Below, piece by piece: positions 44,480 through 53,328 of a DNA stretch of 64,000 bases. A program made the position numbers and the translations under genes. The notes under the pieces were generated by a model. The model did no database searches. It saw nothing but the letters and a program-made list of their open reading frames with translations, and was not told where the DNA came from. This DNA comes from Candidatus Nitrohelix vancouverensis. Lineage in GTDB: Bacteria > Nitrospinota > Nitrospinia > Nitrospinales > VA-1. Each line of letters opens with the position of its first letter. Positions within the stretch are counted from its first letter, which is position 1. Where the stretch lies: assembly GCA_015698305.1 (NCBI GenBank), contig CP048620.1:2120001-2184000 (forward strand), written 5' to 3'.

Positions 44480-47400
44480 TCAGTTAACAGCTTGCCAATT
44501 ATCTGGTGATTTGTAGAGGTGAAATTCCATCGTGACAGGATCCAGGGCGACAATATGGATCCATTGATTTTTAGTCAATCGTTGTAAGATATCATGACGG
44601 ACAATGATGGACGAAATTATTTCTAATGGAGCCTCGATAATAGTGAATAATCGCATGGGTTCATGGTAGGGCCTCTCGCCATCAAGAACCGTTTGGGTTG
44701 GAAGTCCGACGCAGAGGTCGCTTTGGGAACCGTACATGACTCCCAGACGTCCAACTATATTGTGATAGACCTTGCTACCGCTTCCATAGACCATGGGATC
44801 AACGGTTGAGAAATAATGCTCCATGTTGATCCAATTGCCGACGATCACCGGAGCGGTCATGATGATTTCCAAATAGCGTCCTTTGGGATCTTGTGAATGA
44901 TCGTAGGAATGTAAAAACGCCCGGCCTTCCAGATCCATCCCTTGCGTCAATGAGCGTCGACCGACAATGAAGGTCGAATGACGGGACAGTCCCCACTCGG
45001 GGCGCACCTGAGACCAATCCACGCTTCGTTGTTTCGTCCTCGACAATGCTTTGACGGTTCCATTTGTGATCGGCTCGTCTGGAAATCGAGTCAACCGCTC
45101 TCTGCTATTCTTTTCTCCGGCTTCATGGAGGTCTCGTTGTAGTCTGAGCAAGTCTTTGCGATGCGTGGCGGGAACTTCTTCCAGATCAAAAAGCTGAACT
45201 TCATCGGTTGTCGTATCATGTTGTCCGGGCAGGAAATGTGTGTCCGCTGGTATCACCAGACCCTTCTGGGCGAGCGCCTGTCGGACTTGCGCTTTGTTGG
45301 CCATGACGGCGAGGGCGCGGGCATTCGAGATTCCATGATTCCCACCACAGGCTCCACAATCCAGAGCAGATTCATAGGGGTTGTTGTCCGAACTGCTACC
45401 GTGCGCGCAGAACAAGACGAGCCTGGAAAATGATTTGGTGAATCCTAAAATCCTCAGCGCCATTTCCACAAAATGGGCTTGTTCAACGACCGTAAAACCG
45501 GTTTGTGTGATGCGATGCATTCTGCGTGAGATGTCGCGTTGATGCAGGTGGTAGTCCTCTCTGAGGACTCGAATAAATTGTTCGAGGTCGGCTTCGCTCC
45601 ACTCCAGCAATCGATACAACTCTTCATTTTCATTGTCGGTGGGTAGAATTTGAGTCACCGTCAGTTTGCGCAAGCGTTCAACCTGGTCGTGAGAAACGGC
45701 GGCGCCTTTCTGGTCGTATTGTTCGATCAACAGTCGGTATATGGTTGCGCGATGCTGAGACGCAACCATTTCGAGAGCTTCGTCCCGCTGGATTTTGTCG
45801 ACAGTCAAGGTTGTGCTGATGGGGACGACCAGACACTTTTTCATCCAGGACATGGCGTTCTTGAACCACTCGGGTTTCAAGGTTTGTCCGAATAGTTTGA
45901 ATCCAAAGAACCAGCCAATCGCTTCGACCATGATATAGGGCGTGATCGCGTTTTCCTTCAAATCATAGAGCAGGGTATGACCTGTCTTGGCGAGATGATG
46001 TCGTTCCAAAAATCTTTCTGCGGCCTCGCCCTGATAAGCGCGCGGAATTTCCTTGACGATGTGTTTGGGATTGAGAAGGACGGGGCACTGGTCGGTTGGT
46101 AGTTCGCTGGTATATCCCTGGTAGCAAATTGGCACGCCAAAAAAACCGGCGAAGCCAAAGGTTTCATTTCCGCCAACCTCTTCAAGTCGCCTTCTGAAAC
46201 CTTCGGAGCGGACATCGATGCAAAATATCGCCTGAGCCAGAGGACGAGATACCGGGACTTGCTCTTCGGGAAGGTCGCTCTTTCCCAATTTCTGCAGGTT
46301 TGGCGAAAGATGCTTCACAAAGCCTTTCAGATAGCTGGATTCAAAGGCCTTGAGCCAGGTGGGTCCGTGTTGTGATTCCGGGAATTGGTCGACCCATTCC
46401 AGCAAACTATCCAATGCTTCAGGAGCGCTTTCCAAAAAATCCTGGAGGGGAATATCCAGTGATCGAGAAAGTTGCAAGACGATCAAAGCCTGGACATCCG
46501 TTTCTTGCTGTTGTCTGATTTCTTCCCAGCTGGATATCAATTCTGAATCGCACTGATCGAGCGCATCGATACTCAGTGGGTTCTGAACGAACAGGGATGC
46601 GTCCAGGCGACCCGACATTTCGTCTGGCAGACCTCGCATATGGTATTCCTTATGGAGTCCATAACCAACGGCGTGCTGGGTCATGTAAGATTGTATCGAA
46701 GTATAACTCCCGTCAATTGCGAGTTTGTCCTGGCAAGCCAGGGCGGTCAATTCACGTTCATAAAAAAGTCGGACAGCCATGTACATGACAAGGTCAATAG
46801 GAAAGGCGCGTTGCCATTCATAATCCAGTTGCTCGGCGCGCCATTTGATGAATCCCGCCCATCCTGACAGTTGCGCCAGCTGTAAAGTGAAATAGTCGTG
46901 CCACAAGGCTTTGGGAATCGCCAATAGAGACAGGCTTTCGAGCACCGCATCTTCTGGGCGATTCGGCAAATTATGAATTTTGCTCTTCCAGTCCGGAATG
47001 CCGAGTAATGTGCCGGATGCATCTTCCAGGACCAATTCTTTCCACACGTTGTAAAAATTTTTCTTGCGAAAGGGCATGGTCCAGGGAGCGTGTCCTTCAT
47101 CGAGAAAGCCGCCGCACCATTTGATGAGCTCGCCGTTAATTTGATCCTGTACCTTTGTCCCGAGCGTCTGGTCGCACCATTCCCCAAGGGTGTACTGTAC
47201 GGCCAGCTCTACTTGATCGCGACTGGCATAACTTCTCAATGATTCCCTGCGGGCTTTGCATTTCGGCAAGCCTTGAATTTTTTCGGAGAGCGTTTTAGCG
47301 TCGGATGGGCTGAGCGATTGTTGCAAAATCGCTGAGCTGACATCGGTCGCTATTTTTCCTGTGCCGTGAATGAGAAGACTCCGCAAGACTTCCTGACGAG

Positions 47401-47731
47401 AGAGTTTTCGAGAGCCGATATTAAGGGTCTCATTCTGCGCGCCATTTTTTATCGCGTCACTGATCGATTCTTCAGTAATGCGGCCTTCTTTGTAGTAATT
47501 CCGGTATTCGCTGTTTGGGAGATGACCGCGGCCGCCAAAAAACCGTTTTCCCATCTTTACCGCTTCATCAAAGGACAGATGTTCCAGTCCATGAAGCGGA
47601 TTGTGGTGGATAAAGGTTTTCATTGGCCAAAAATGCGAGATGGGTTCGCCCGCCAGATTGACGAGCGAAGACAATTCCATCCGCTCGAAATCATTTGGCG
47701 CAACCCGTTCTTTAGTTTCGAGCATAGACAT
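44480..47731 (-). CDS. dabA: DabA, probable inorganic carbon transporter subunit (DUF2309)
   Basis: DabA is the large peripheral, carbonic-anhydrase-like subunit of the DAB system, which with DabB captures CO2 as bicarbonate at the cost of an ion gradient. The 1083-aa protein has the DUF2309 N-terminus (HFWPMKTFIHHNPLHGLEHLSF). The zinc-site residues expected from the Halothiobacillus protein are all present: C504 and D506 (FCIDVRSEGFRRRLE), H777 (CAHGSSSDNNPYESALDCGACGG) and C792, with the same 15-residue spacing between the last two. It lies between a NuoM-like gene and the PII-like gene on one strand. Start ATG at 47731 with GAGGAGGT further upstream. Confidence 0.93.
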   Translation of the reverse strand: MSMLETKERVAPNDFERMELSSLVNLAGEPISHFWPMKTFIHHNPLHGLEHLSFDEAVKMGKRFFGGRGHLPNSEYRNYYKEGRITEESISDAIKNGAQNETLNIGSRKLSRQEVLRSLLIHGTGKIATDVSSAILQQSLSPSDAKTLSEKIQGLPKCKARRESLRSYASRDQVELAVQYTLGEWCDQTLGTKVQDQINGELIKWCGGFLDEGHAPWTMPFRKKNFYNVWKELVLEDASGTLLGIPDWKSKIHNLPNRPEDAVLESLSLLAIPKALWHDYFTLQLAQLSGWAGFIKWRAEQLDYEWQRAFPIDLVMYMAVRLFYERELTALACQDKLAIDGSYTSIQSYMTQHAVGYGLHKEYHMRGLPDEMSGRLDASLFVQNPLSIDALDQCDSELISSWEEIRQQQETDVQALIVLQLSRSLDIPLQDFLESAPEALDSLLEWVDQFPESQHGPTWLKAFESSYLKGFVKHLSPNLQKLGKSDLPEEQVPVSRPLAQAIFCIDVRSEGFRRRLEEVGGNETFGFAGFFGVPICYQGYTSELPTDQCPVLLNPKHIVKEIPRAYQGEAAERFLERHHLAKTGHTLLYDLKENAITPYIMVEAIGWFFGFKLFGQTLKPEWFKNAMSWMKKCLVVPISTTLTVDKIQRDEALEMVASQHRATIYRLLIEQYDQKGAAVSHDQVERLRKLTVTQILPTDNENEELYRLLEWSEADLEQFIRVLREDYHLHQRDISRRMHRITQTGFTVVEQAHFVEMALRILGFTKSFSRLVLFCAHGSSSDNNPYESALDCGACGGNHGISNARALAVMANKAQVRQALAQKGLVIPADTHFLPGQHDTTTDEVQLFDLEEVPATHRKDLLRLQRDLHEAGEKNSRERLTRFPDEPITNGTVKALSRTKQRSVDWSQVRPEWGLSRHSTFIVGRRSLTQGMDLEGRAFLHSYDHSQDPKGRYLEIIMTAPVIVGNWINMEHYFSTVDPMVYGSGSKVYHNIVGRLGVMYGSQSDLCVGLPTQTVLDGERPYHEPMRLFTIIEAPLEIISSIIVRHDILQRLTKNQWIHIVALDPVTMEFHLYKSPDNWQAVN

Positions 47732-47777
47732 GGCTTGGGATCGCTGACCTCCTCAAGGGGTTAAACGCATGGGCGCA

Positions 47778-49016
47778 TTAGTGGACGAGTCCACTGTAGA
47801 CGGCGCCTATTAGTAAGGATGATAGCGCGACAACTTCGACAACCCTTAAATCAGTATAGGGCACGTCAACGCGCGCAGTTCCGAAGGCGGTTTGATGAAG
47901 CATTTGTGAAAAATACCAGCTGCCGCCTAACCATACTGCAAGAAACAGGAACAAAATCATGATCAGAGCGGACCCTTTTACGGCAAGGGTCGGCATAACG
48001 GTCAATCCTGAAAACGTAGGAATCAAGGGCATGAACATGGCAAAACTGACAAACAGAATCACAGCCATTCCAAAGCGAGGCATTGGAGTGGCGAGCCCCG
48101 GAAGCTTGCCAAGAATTTGCCAGCCATAACGCTGTCGAATCAACGAAAACGCGAGGCAGAGGCCGCCCATCACAAACGCTACGGAAATACCAAAAGGAAC
48201 TCCCCAGATCGGAAAGTTAGGGAATACGTTGAGCAGTCCCCAGACAAGGGCGGAATGGGCTACGGTGGCCGATGCAATGAACAGATTGTATTGTTGCTGT
48301 CCGAGGCAGGATAAAGACGCTCCGACCGCGCTTATCAAAGCCAGCAGGCTCAAAGTGAACAGAGTCTCCGTTGTGAGCGAGGAATAAATCATGTTCAGTT
48401 CAGCCAGACCTATGGACAACCACACGACGATCCAGAAACTCGCTTGAATTCCTTTTGCGCCTTCAATCACTTTCATGAATAGAATGTGAAGGGGGACTAC
48501 GGGCAAGAATGTCAGCGCAAGGAACAGGCTTGCATAGACGCTCATGGACTGGGGACCGAAGACGGACGCCAAAGACAGAATAATTGCCAGGGCGCTATGG
48601 AGAAGAGCCATTGTGGATCGGGCGTTGCGATGATTATCACGAATCAACGGGACTGCAACGTAAGCCAGAAGGCTGATAAGAAACAGCCTGCCGACAAGCC
48701 CCTGGTTCAGTAAAATACCGAGAGCCAGGCCGAGCGTAATGAGGGCGGAAGCGCAAAGAGCTGGAGCTTGTTCCGTATCCTCCTGACTGAGAAAAACGCA
48801 AAATGCGGAAAGAAGGGCCGCCCCGGCCAAAAACAGATTTGTTGCATCTGTTGCATGAACGGATTGAATGTATATTACCCCCCCAGCAATCGCTCCAATC
48901 GTGATCAATTCGATAGATCGAAGGGTAATAAACGGGATTTTTGCGACCTTCAACGCCATTCCCAAAGCGAGCGGAATCAGAGCGAGAAATACAGGAAGCG
49001 TGCTTTCAAAATTCAT
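47778..49016 (-). CDS. NuoM/N-like antiporter-family membrane subunit of the DAB cluster
   Basis: A 412-aa integral membrane protein with about 12 helices. It resembles a reduced complex I antiporter-type subunit: FLALTFLPVVPLHILFMKVIEGAKG lies where NuoM has [20 protein letters not shown], and QQQYNLFIASATVAHSALVWGLL matches the DLKKLVAYSSVSHLGFVMLG region. The conserved lysine of helix 7 (the K of IKVP) is not present in the matching position. It lies between dabB and dabA with gaps of 19 and 46 bp, so it is probably part of the same membrane complex. I do not know a name for it. Confidence 0.7.
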   Translation of the reverse strand: MNFESTLPVFLALIPLALGMALKVAKIPFITLRSIELITIGAIAGGVIYIQSVHATDATNLFLAGAALLSAFCVFLSQEDTEQAPALCASALITLGLALGILLNQGLVGRLFLISLLAYVAVPLIRDNHRNARSTMALLHSALAIILSLASVFGPQSMSVYASLFLALTFLPVVPLHILFMKVIEGAKGIQASFWIVVWLSIGLAELNMIYSSLTTETLFTLSLLALISAVGASLSCLGQQQYNLFIASATVAHSALVWGLLNVFPNFPIWGVPFGISVAFVMGGLCLAFSLIRQRYGWQILGKLPGLATPMPRFGMAVILFVSFAMFMPLIPTFSGLTVMPTLAVKGSALIMILFLFLAVWLGGSWYFSQMLHQTAFGTARVDVPYTDLRVVEVVALSSLLIGAVYSGLVH

Positions 49017-49035
49017 TATTAATACCGGTCATGTT

Positions 49036-50730
49036 TCAAAAACGATGAGCTACTTTTCTAGCCCACATTAAAAGGTTGTTGCCCAATCGAAGGTAAACAA
49101 GATCAACATAAAACCGGTTGATCGAAAGAATATAGAGTTGTTTCCGAATGGAAAGGAGCCAATTCATGATCCCTATTTTTTGCCCTCTGGCATTGGTGTA
49201 GAGAATAAACCAACCAAAAAGAATGAGCACGGTGGCCATCAGGATGAACGCATCAAACACTTGCGTATTGAGCGCCGCAGACAAGAAGAATCCGTTCGCC
49301 ACGCCCGGCTCCGGGTACAGAAAATGGGTGAAGACTTCGCCGGCCCACAGATAGATGAATCCGATGAAAAACAAAACGCCGATCATTGCGCTGGCAATTT
49401 TCCAGCTAGCCACCGCATGAAGGCGATAGAGACTGAACATGGCTTGAGAAGCCGTCACCCAGGCGAAGAAAAGAAAGATGACCGTGCCATTACCTTCTTG
49501 CAGGGGAACATTGAGCATATCGTGCGCCACCATGAGAATAATCAGCGGCATGATCAAAGTGACGATGATTCCTGTGGCCCAGGTCAATTGCGTGGCAGGC
49601 CGGACGGCTTCATGTGCGGATGCGAGCGGGCGCTTCGGCTCGTCTCGCGCGGCATGGATGCCTTGTCCCGCTCCTAAAAACAAGGTCGCTTTGAAAAGTC
49701 CGTGCGCAATCAAATGAAAGATAGCCAGGGCAAAGGCGCCAAGTCCACACTCCATAATCATGTAGCCCATTTGCCCCATCGTGGAAAAGCCCAGGGTTTT
49801 CTTGATGTCATTTTGCGCCAACATCATGGCGGCTCCGAGAAGAACGGTGAGGGCGCCCACGACAAAAATGATGTGAAGCGTCATTGGCGATAGCGAATAG
49901 AAAGGGGCCAGCCGGTTCAGCAAAAAACCGCCCGCGTTGATGATTCCCGCGTGCATGAGAGCCGAAACCGGGGTGGGCGAATCCATGGTGTCGGGCAACC
50001 ACACATGTAAAGGAAATTGCGCCGATTTGGCCATCGCGCCAACAAAAATGAAGAGGGCGATTACAGGAACGGCGCTGACATCGAATGCGTTTCCCGGTAA
50101 CAACGAAATCATTTGAGGTTGTTGGGCGGCGACTTGGAAAAGTTCTGTGAATTCCAGCGTACCGAAATATTTATAGGTCAGAAAGAGTCCGAAGAGAAAA
50201 CATACATCTCCCACGCGATGAACGAAGAAGGTTTTGAACGCATTCTGACAGGCGGGTGCATGTGAATAATTAAAGGCGAGTATAAGGTAGAGCGCCCAGC
50301 TTAATAACTGCCAAAACACAAACAGCATGAATAGGTTTGGGCTGGAAACGAGCGAAAGAATCACAAAGGTCATGAAGCTCAAGAGCGCGTAAAACCGGAC
50401 ATAGCCCGAGTCGCCTTCTAAATACCGAATCGAATAGATATGAATGATGGCGCTGACGCTTGTGATCAACAGCATCATGACGGCGGTGAGGCGATCGATC
50501 AGCATGCCAAACTTGAATATGGCGTCGCTTTCGGAATTTAACGGCCAGAGCAGGATATGGATGGGGCCTTCGGCGCTAACATGATAGAGAACCCATACAG
50601 AAAGAAGGAAGGAACAGGTCGTTGCAATCACTCCAACCCGGGCAACTTGGGGGAGCATGCGGTCGCCATAGACTCGAATGAAGATTCCCGCCAGAAGCGG
50701 AAAGATCAGAATAAGAATTGGAAGGGTCAT
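49036..50730 (-). CDS. dabB: DabB, NuoL-like ion-translocating subunit
   Basis: A 564-aa membrane protein of the NuoL/MrpA antiporter family, the ion-conducting partner of DabA. Motifs include FFVHRVGDVCFLFGL, FVGAMAKSAQFPLHVWLPDTMDSPTPVSALMHAG (helix 7 Lys kept), AQNDIKKTLGFSTMGQMGYM and HGLFKATLFLGAG (helix 8 Lys kept). The helix 5 glutamate of NuoL (WEGVG in the nuoL of this window) is Gln here (WQLLS). I start at the ATG at 50730. It overlaps the stop of a 64-codon frame by ATGA, whereas the longer version uses a TTG. About 14 helices are expected; it is shorter than NuoL because the lateral helix is missing. Confidence 0.88.
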   Translation of the reverse strand: MTLPILILIFPLLAGIFIRVYGDRMLPQVARVGVIATTCSFLLSVWVLYHVSAEGPIHILLWPLNSESDAIFKFGMLIDRLTAVMMLLITSVSAIIHIYSIRYLEGDSGYVRFYALLSFMTFVILSLVSSPNLFMLFVFWQLLSWALYLILAFNYSHAPACQNAFKTFFVHRVGDVCFLFGLFLTYKYFGTLEFTELFQVAAQQPQMISLLPGNAFDVSAVPVIALFIFVGAMAKSAQFPLHVWLPDTMDSPTPVSALMHAGIINAGGFLLNRLAPFYSLSPMTLHIIFVVGALTVLLGAAMMLAQNDIKKTLGFSTMGQMGYMIMECGLGAFALAIFHLIAHGLFKATLFLGAGQGIHAARDEPKRPLASAHEAVRPATQLTWATGIIVTLIMPLIILMVAHDMLNVPLQEGNGTVIFLFFAWVTASQAMFSLYRLHAVASWKIASAMIGVLFFIGFIYLWAGEVFTHFLYPEPGVANGFFLSAALNTQVFDAFILMATVLILFGWFILYTNARGQKIGIMNWLLSIRKQLYILSINRFYVDLVYLRLGNNLLMWARKVAHRF

Positions 50731-50921
50731 GATGTTACTTTGGCCATTCTCCAATTCAAGCTCTGTATCTCCCTGAAAGCTTTTTTGGATTCAACGATTG
50801 AAAGTGTTGAAGGCTTGATGAGACGCCTGTTGCCGATTTCCATTACTTGAAATCGTAATTCACGCGAGGGCGACATCAGACGTCCTCTTGTTGTGAAGAT
50901 ACTGGGATGCATGCGTTGCAT
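50727..50921 (-). CDS. Small 64-aa open frame coupled to dabB
   Basis: A 64-codon frame from ATG at 50921, preceded by TTAGGAAATCC (a fair ribosome-binding site), ends in a TGA that overlaps the dabB ATG (ATGA). Such an overlap is usual for real coupled genes. The product is basic and soluble (SPSRELRFQVMEIGNRRLIKPS in its middle) and resembles nothing I know. It may be a real small protein or a leader peptide that controls dabB translation. An alternative start is the Met at residue 16. Confidence 0.45.
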   Translation of the reverse strand: MQRMHPSIFTTRGRLMSPSRELRFQVMEIGNRRLIKPSTLSIVESKKAFREIQSLNWRMAKVTS

Positions 50922-51031
50922 GGATTTCCTAATAGATATTCGTAATGAAAACGCCAGATGATTAGCGCGATCATTCCTTGTTATTTGTTATCCCGCGAGC
51001 GGGTCTTGGTTTCCTTTTTGTTGCAGGTTAT

Positions 51032-51337
51032 TCAGCCGTTGATCAAATCGATCAGGTCGCTTATCCGGCGATGTTTTTCAATTTCATGTCGCAGGAATTT
51101 TCGACTGAACACCTTGTACACATTCCTTCTTCCGTCCCGCACATGCTCCAGATAATCCTCAGCTTCCAACTCGGAGATAATGCGCTGGACGGCGCGTTCC
51201 GTAATGCCAACCGTATCAGCAATGTCGCGGATGCGCTCCGACGGGTTTTTAGCCAGACATAACAGCACATGCGCATGGTTCGTTAAAAAAGTCCACGATG
51301 GGGTCGTTGATTTTTTGATCTTCGCTTTAGTAGCCAT
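51032..51337 (-). CDS. Winged-helix transcriptional regulator upstream of the DAB cluster
   Basis: A 101-aa MarR/ArsR-like winged-helix protein. The core TNHAHVLLCLAKNPSERIRDIADTVGITERAVQRIISELEAEDYLEHVRDGRRNVYKV is a complete helix-turn-helix with recognition helix TERAVQRIISELE and a wing (HVRDGRRN). It lacks a ligand domain. Regulators of this small type often sit next to CO2-uptake genes. It lies 110 bp upstream of the small frame and dabB on the same strand, so it is probably the local regulator and possibly in the same operon. Its own promoter has a near-palindrome that it might bind. Effector unknown. Confidence 0.8.
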   Translation of the reverse strand: MATKAKIKKSTTPSWTFLTNHAHVLLCLAKNPSERIRDIADTVGITERAVQRIISELEAEDYLEHVRDGRRNVYKVFSRKFLRHEIEKHRRISDLIDLING

Positions 51338-51402
51338 CGCAGATTTTGTTAAAACGATACCATTGCTGATTGTTCAGATACGCGCTGTGAAAAACAGGAA
51401 TC

Positions 51403-51432
51403 ATAATACATGTTATAAAATTCATATGTCAA
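51403..51432 (-). promoter_or_regulatory. Sigma70-type promoter of the winged-helix regulator
   Basis: Read on the minus strand, TTGACA (51427-51432) and TATTAT (51403-51408) are 18 bp apart, about 65 bp before the start codon. The spacer and -10 contain TAACATGTATTA, an imperfect palindrome around ACATGT that could be an operator. A second TTGACA with TATAGT 19 bp away lies just upstream (51455-51485, minus strand). Confidence 0.55.
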
Positions 51433-51500
51433 TCAATTGATGAGATTTTTTTTAACTATAAAGTTCCAGTGCATTTGGATGTCAATCGCCTTCTGTTGCA

Positions 51501-51770
51501 TCATTTTCTTAGAATCCAATTCTTTTTTTCCATACATTGAAGAAATATAATACTCTTTTCGCGCATAAGTTCCCCGGCGCCCTTGCTTCCGTCTTTTATT
51601 GTGGGCTTCCATTTGGGAAGATGTTCGCAGTAGGTTTGATCTTTTTTGAAGGCAGATTCTCCCTTGCCTTTTGAATCTTCAAACTCCGCATAATTTTTTT
51701 CTATTACGCAGCTGGGTAGAAAATATAAACTCATTATAATTATGCAATGGCATATGAAGTTTTTTGTCAT
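51501..51770 (-). CDS. Small lipoprotein of unknown function
   Basis: An 89-aa protein with a lipoprotein signal: hydrophobic CHCIIIMSLYFLPSC, with lipobox LPSC and Cys at residue 21. The mature part is about 69 aa and basic. It contains a DQTYCEHLPKW segment and FLQCMEKKNW near the end, with two cysteines that could pair. I know no family for it. It follows the cytochrome gene by 16 bp on the same strand and is the last gene of the SUMF1 operon, so it is probably exported with the other products. A second possible start is Met13, but the hydrophobic region argues for the longer form. Confidence 0.65.
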   Translation of the reverse strand: MTKNFICHCIIIMSLYFLPSCVIEKNYAEFEDSKGKGESAFKKDQTYCEHLPKWKPTIKDGSKGAGELMREKSIIFLQCMEKKNWILRK

Positions 51771-51786
51771 GGTTTACGCTGTTTCG

Positions 51787-52254
51787 TTAGGATCCCTGTT
51801 TCGCGAGCGAACGAATGTATTGGATCAATTGCCAAATTTTTTCATCTGAAAAATGTTTATAGGGCGGCATGGACGTGCCTTCGGATCCGTTTTTGATAAT
51901 CCAGTAGAGTTGCCCGTCCGAAATTTTTTTCATGGTTGATTCGCAAGTGAAGTTTCTGGGTTTTGGAGCCATGTTCGGAGACATCGCCCCCATACCATCC
52001 CCGTTCATCCCATGACAATGTTTGCAGGCAATCGGTTTCGCTTTGACGTGGGCGAGTACCTTTCCTTTTCTCAGGTTTCTCGGTTCGTTTCTTAACGGAC
52101 TTGTTTTTTTCAAGACGTCCGACGGAGCGGTTTTGGTGCTCCTTGACTGGGGGCAATTTTCTATCGGCTTCAAGTCTTCACTCACAGCCGTACCAGGAAT
52201 GATCGCCAGAGCTGTCCCGATAAACACAATTGATAAAATGTTGAGAATTCTCAT
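51787..52254 (-). CDS. Exported mono-haem cytochrome c
   Basis: A 155-aa class I cytochrome c. The signal peptide is MRILNILSIVFIGTALAIIPGTAVS. The haem site is CKHCH (C77, C80, H81), and the likely axial methionine is M129 in GTSMPPYKHF, followed by the usual last helix SDEKIWQLIQYIRSL. The region between signal and haem site (residues 27-75) is unusually long and polar, and extra cysteines are at 34 and 104. I start at the ATG at 52254, with GGAG upstream; the longer frame runs into the preceding gene. It is 13 bp downstream of a SUMF1-fold gene, suggesting electron transfer is part of the operon's job. Confidence 0.88.
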   Translation of the reverse strand: MRILNILSIVFIGTALAIIPGTAVSEDLKPIENCPQSRSTKTAPSDVLKKTSPLRNEPRNLRKGKVLAHVKAKPIACKHCHGMNGDGMGAMSPNMAPKPRNFTCESTMKKISDGQLYWIIKNGSEGTSMPPYKHFSDEKIWQLIQYIRSLAKQGS

Positions 52255-52267
52255 GTCCGCGTCTCCA

Positions 52268-53302
52268 TTATGATTGCTTCTTGATGAGCTCAAGTGTTTT
52301 CCGGTATTCAGCGTTTTGTGAATCCAGTTCGATCGCTTGTTTGATGGACGCTTCCGCTTCTTTAAATTTTTCAGCGCCCATATGGATGAGAGCGTCCATG
52401 TAGAATGAGCGCGCCTGATTTGCAGGGCTGGCTTCTGCATTACGTGCGCAGCGAAAACCCAAACCCACTCCATAAGAGTTATTTGTCGGATTGTTCCAGA
52501 ATCTGTGCGTGGTGGTGATGCTTTGGGCCGGGGCGTACCAGGAGCCGCCGCGAATTACTTTTTTGGCGCTCGCCTGAGCTTTCAAATCAATCTGCGGTCC
52601 CTTTGGATTTTTGACGTCGTCCCTTCGTTTGTAATAGTTTGGATCGTACCAATCGTTGACCCATTCAAATACATTTCCCGCCATATTGAAGACGCCGTAA
52701 TAGCTCTTTCCCTTGTCATAGGCCTTGATAGGCGTTGTTATTTTATGATCTCCTTTTTCGCCTCTGGCAAAATTGGCGTTTTCGTATTGCAGATCATTGC
52801 CCCAGGGGTAAATGGATCCCGCCGGGCCGCGCGCGGCTTTCTCCCACTCCGCTTCAGTCGGAAGGCGTTTGTTTGCCCAGTGGCAATAGGCCGATGCGTC
52901 GTACCAGTTGACGCCGGTCACGGGCTGATCCGGCTGGTTCAATTCGTGATGGTCCCAATAGGCCGGAGCGGCGTAATCTGTGGCGATGATGAATTCGGTG
53001 TATTGCGCGTTGGATATCTCGTAAATGTCAAGATAGTAGGAGTCCAGATAGATCATGCGAGCGGGACTTTCATCGCTGAAGGGTTGTGCCAAAGCATGGG
53101 TTTTCGCAACGCCGGAAGCTGTGGGATTTTTCGATGTGATTTGATCAACGCCGCGCACGAAACCTCCTGCGTTGATTAAAACCATATCTTCGGAATCAAG
53201 CGTTTGCGAGCCGGCCATTGAAGGTATCGCCAGCGCCGTGAAAAGGATTAGAGCCTTTAAAATGGAAATCTTCTTTGGAACATTCTTGAATTGTTTTTTC
53301 AT
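52268..53302 (-). CDS. Exported SUMF1-fold protein with C-terminal TPR-like segment (third copy)
   Basis: A 344-aa protein with a signal peptide (KISILKALILFTALAIPSMAGS) and a SUMF1/FGE-sulfatase-modifying fold: MVLINAGGFVRGVDQ, YLDSYYLDIYEISNAQYTEF, PVTGVNWYDASAYCHWANKRLPTEAEWEKAARG, YPWGNDL, NMAGNVFEWVNDWYDPNYY, VIRGGSWYAPAQSITTTHR and GLGFRCAR. The active-site cysteine pair of true formylglycine-generating enzymes (SYC region) is absent. After residue 300 a TPR-like helix pair appears (MDALIHMGAEKFKEAEASIKQAIELDSQNAEY). I start at 53302, with GAGGAA upstream. It is closely similar to the product at 54620-55660. Confidence 0.88.
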   Translation of the reverse strand: MKKQFKNVPKKISILKALILFTALAIPSMAGSQTLDSEDMVLINAGGFVRGVDQITSKNPTASGVAKTHALAQPFSDESPARMIYLDSYYLDIYEISNAQYTEFIIATDYAAPAYWDHHELNQPDQPVTGVNWYDASAYCHWANKRLPTEAEWEKAARGPAGSIYPWGNDLQYENANFARGEKGDHKITTPIKAYDKGKSYYGVFNMAGNVFEWVNDWYDPNYYKRRDDVKNPKGPQIDLKAQASAKKVIRGGSWYAPAQSITTTHRFWNNPTNNSYGVGLGFRCARNAEASPANQARSFYMDALIHMGAEKFKEAEASIKQAIELDSQNAEYRKTLELIKKQS

Positions 53303-53328
53303 GATTTCCTCATTGGGTGTCGTGAGTT

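Noticed and set aside
52255-52473. Longer N-terminus of the cytochrome c
   Set aside because: The extension lies inside the preceding SUMF1 gene in another frame, and the ATG at 52254 starts a perfect signal peptide with a ribosome-binding site.
52505-53179. Long plus-strand open frames opposite the SUMF1 genes (also 54680-55465)
   Set aside because: Mirror frames of two similar genes; no start signals and no conserved domain.
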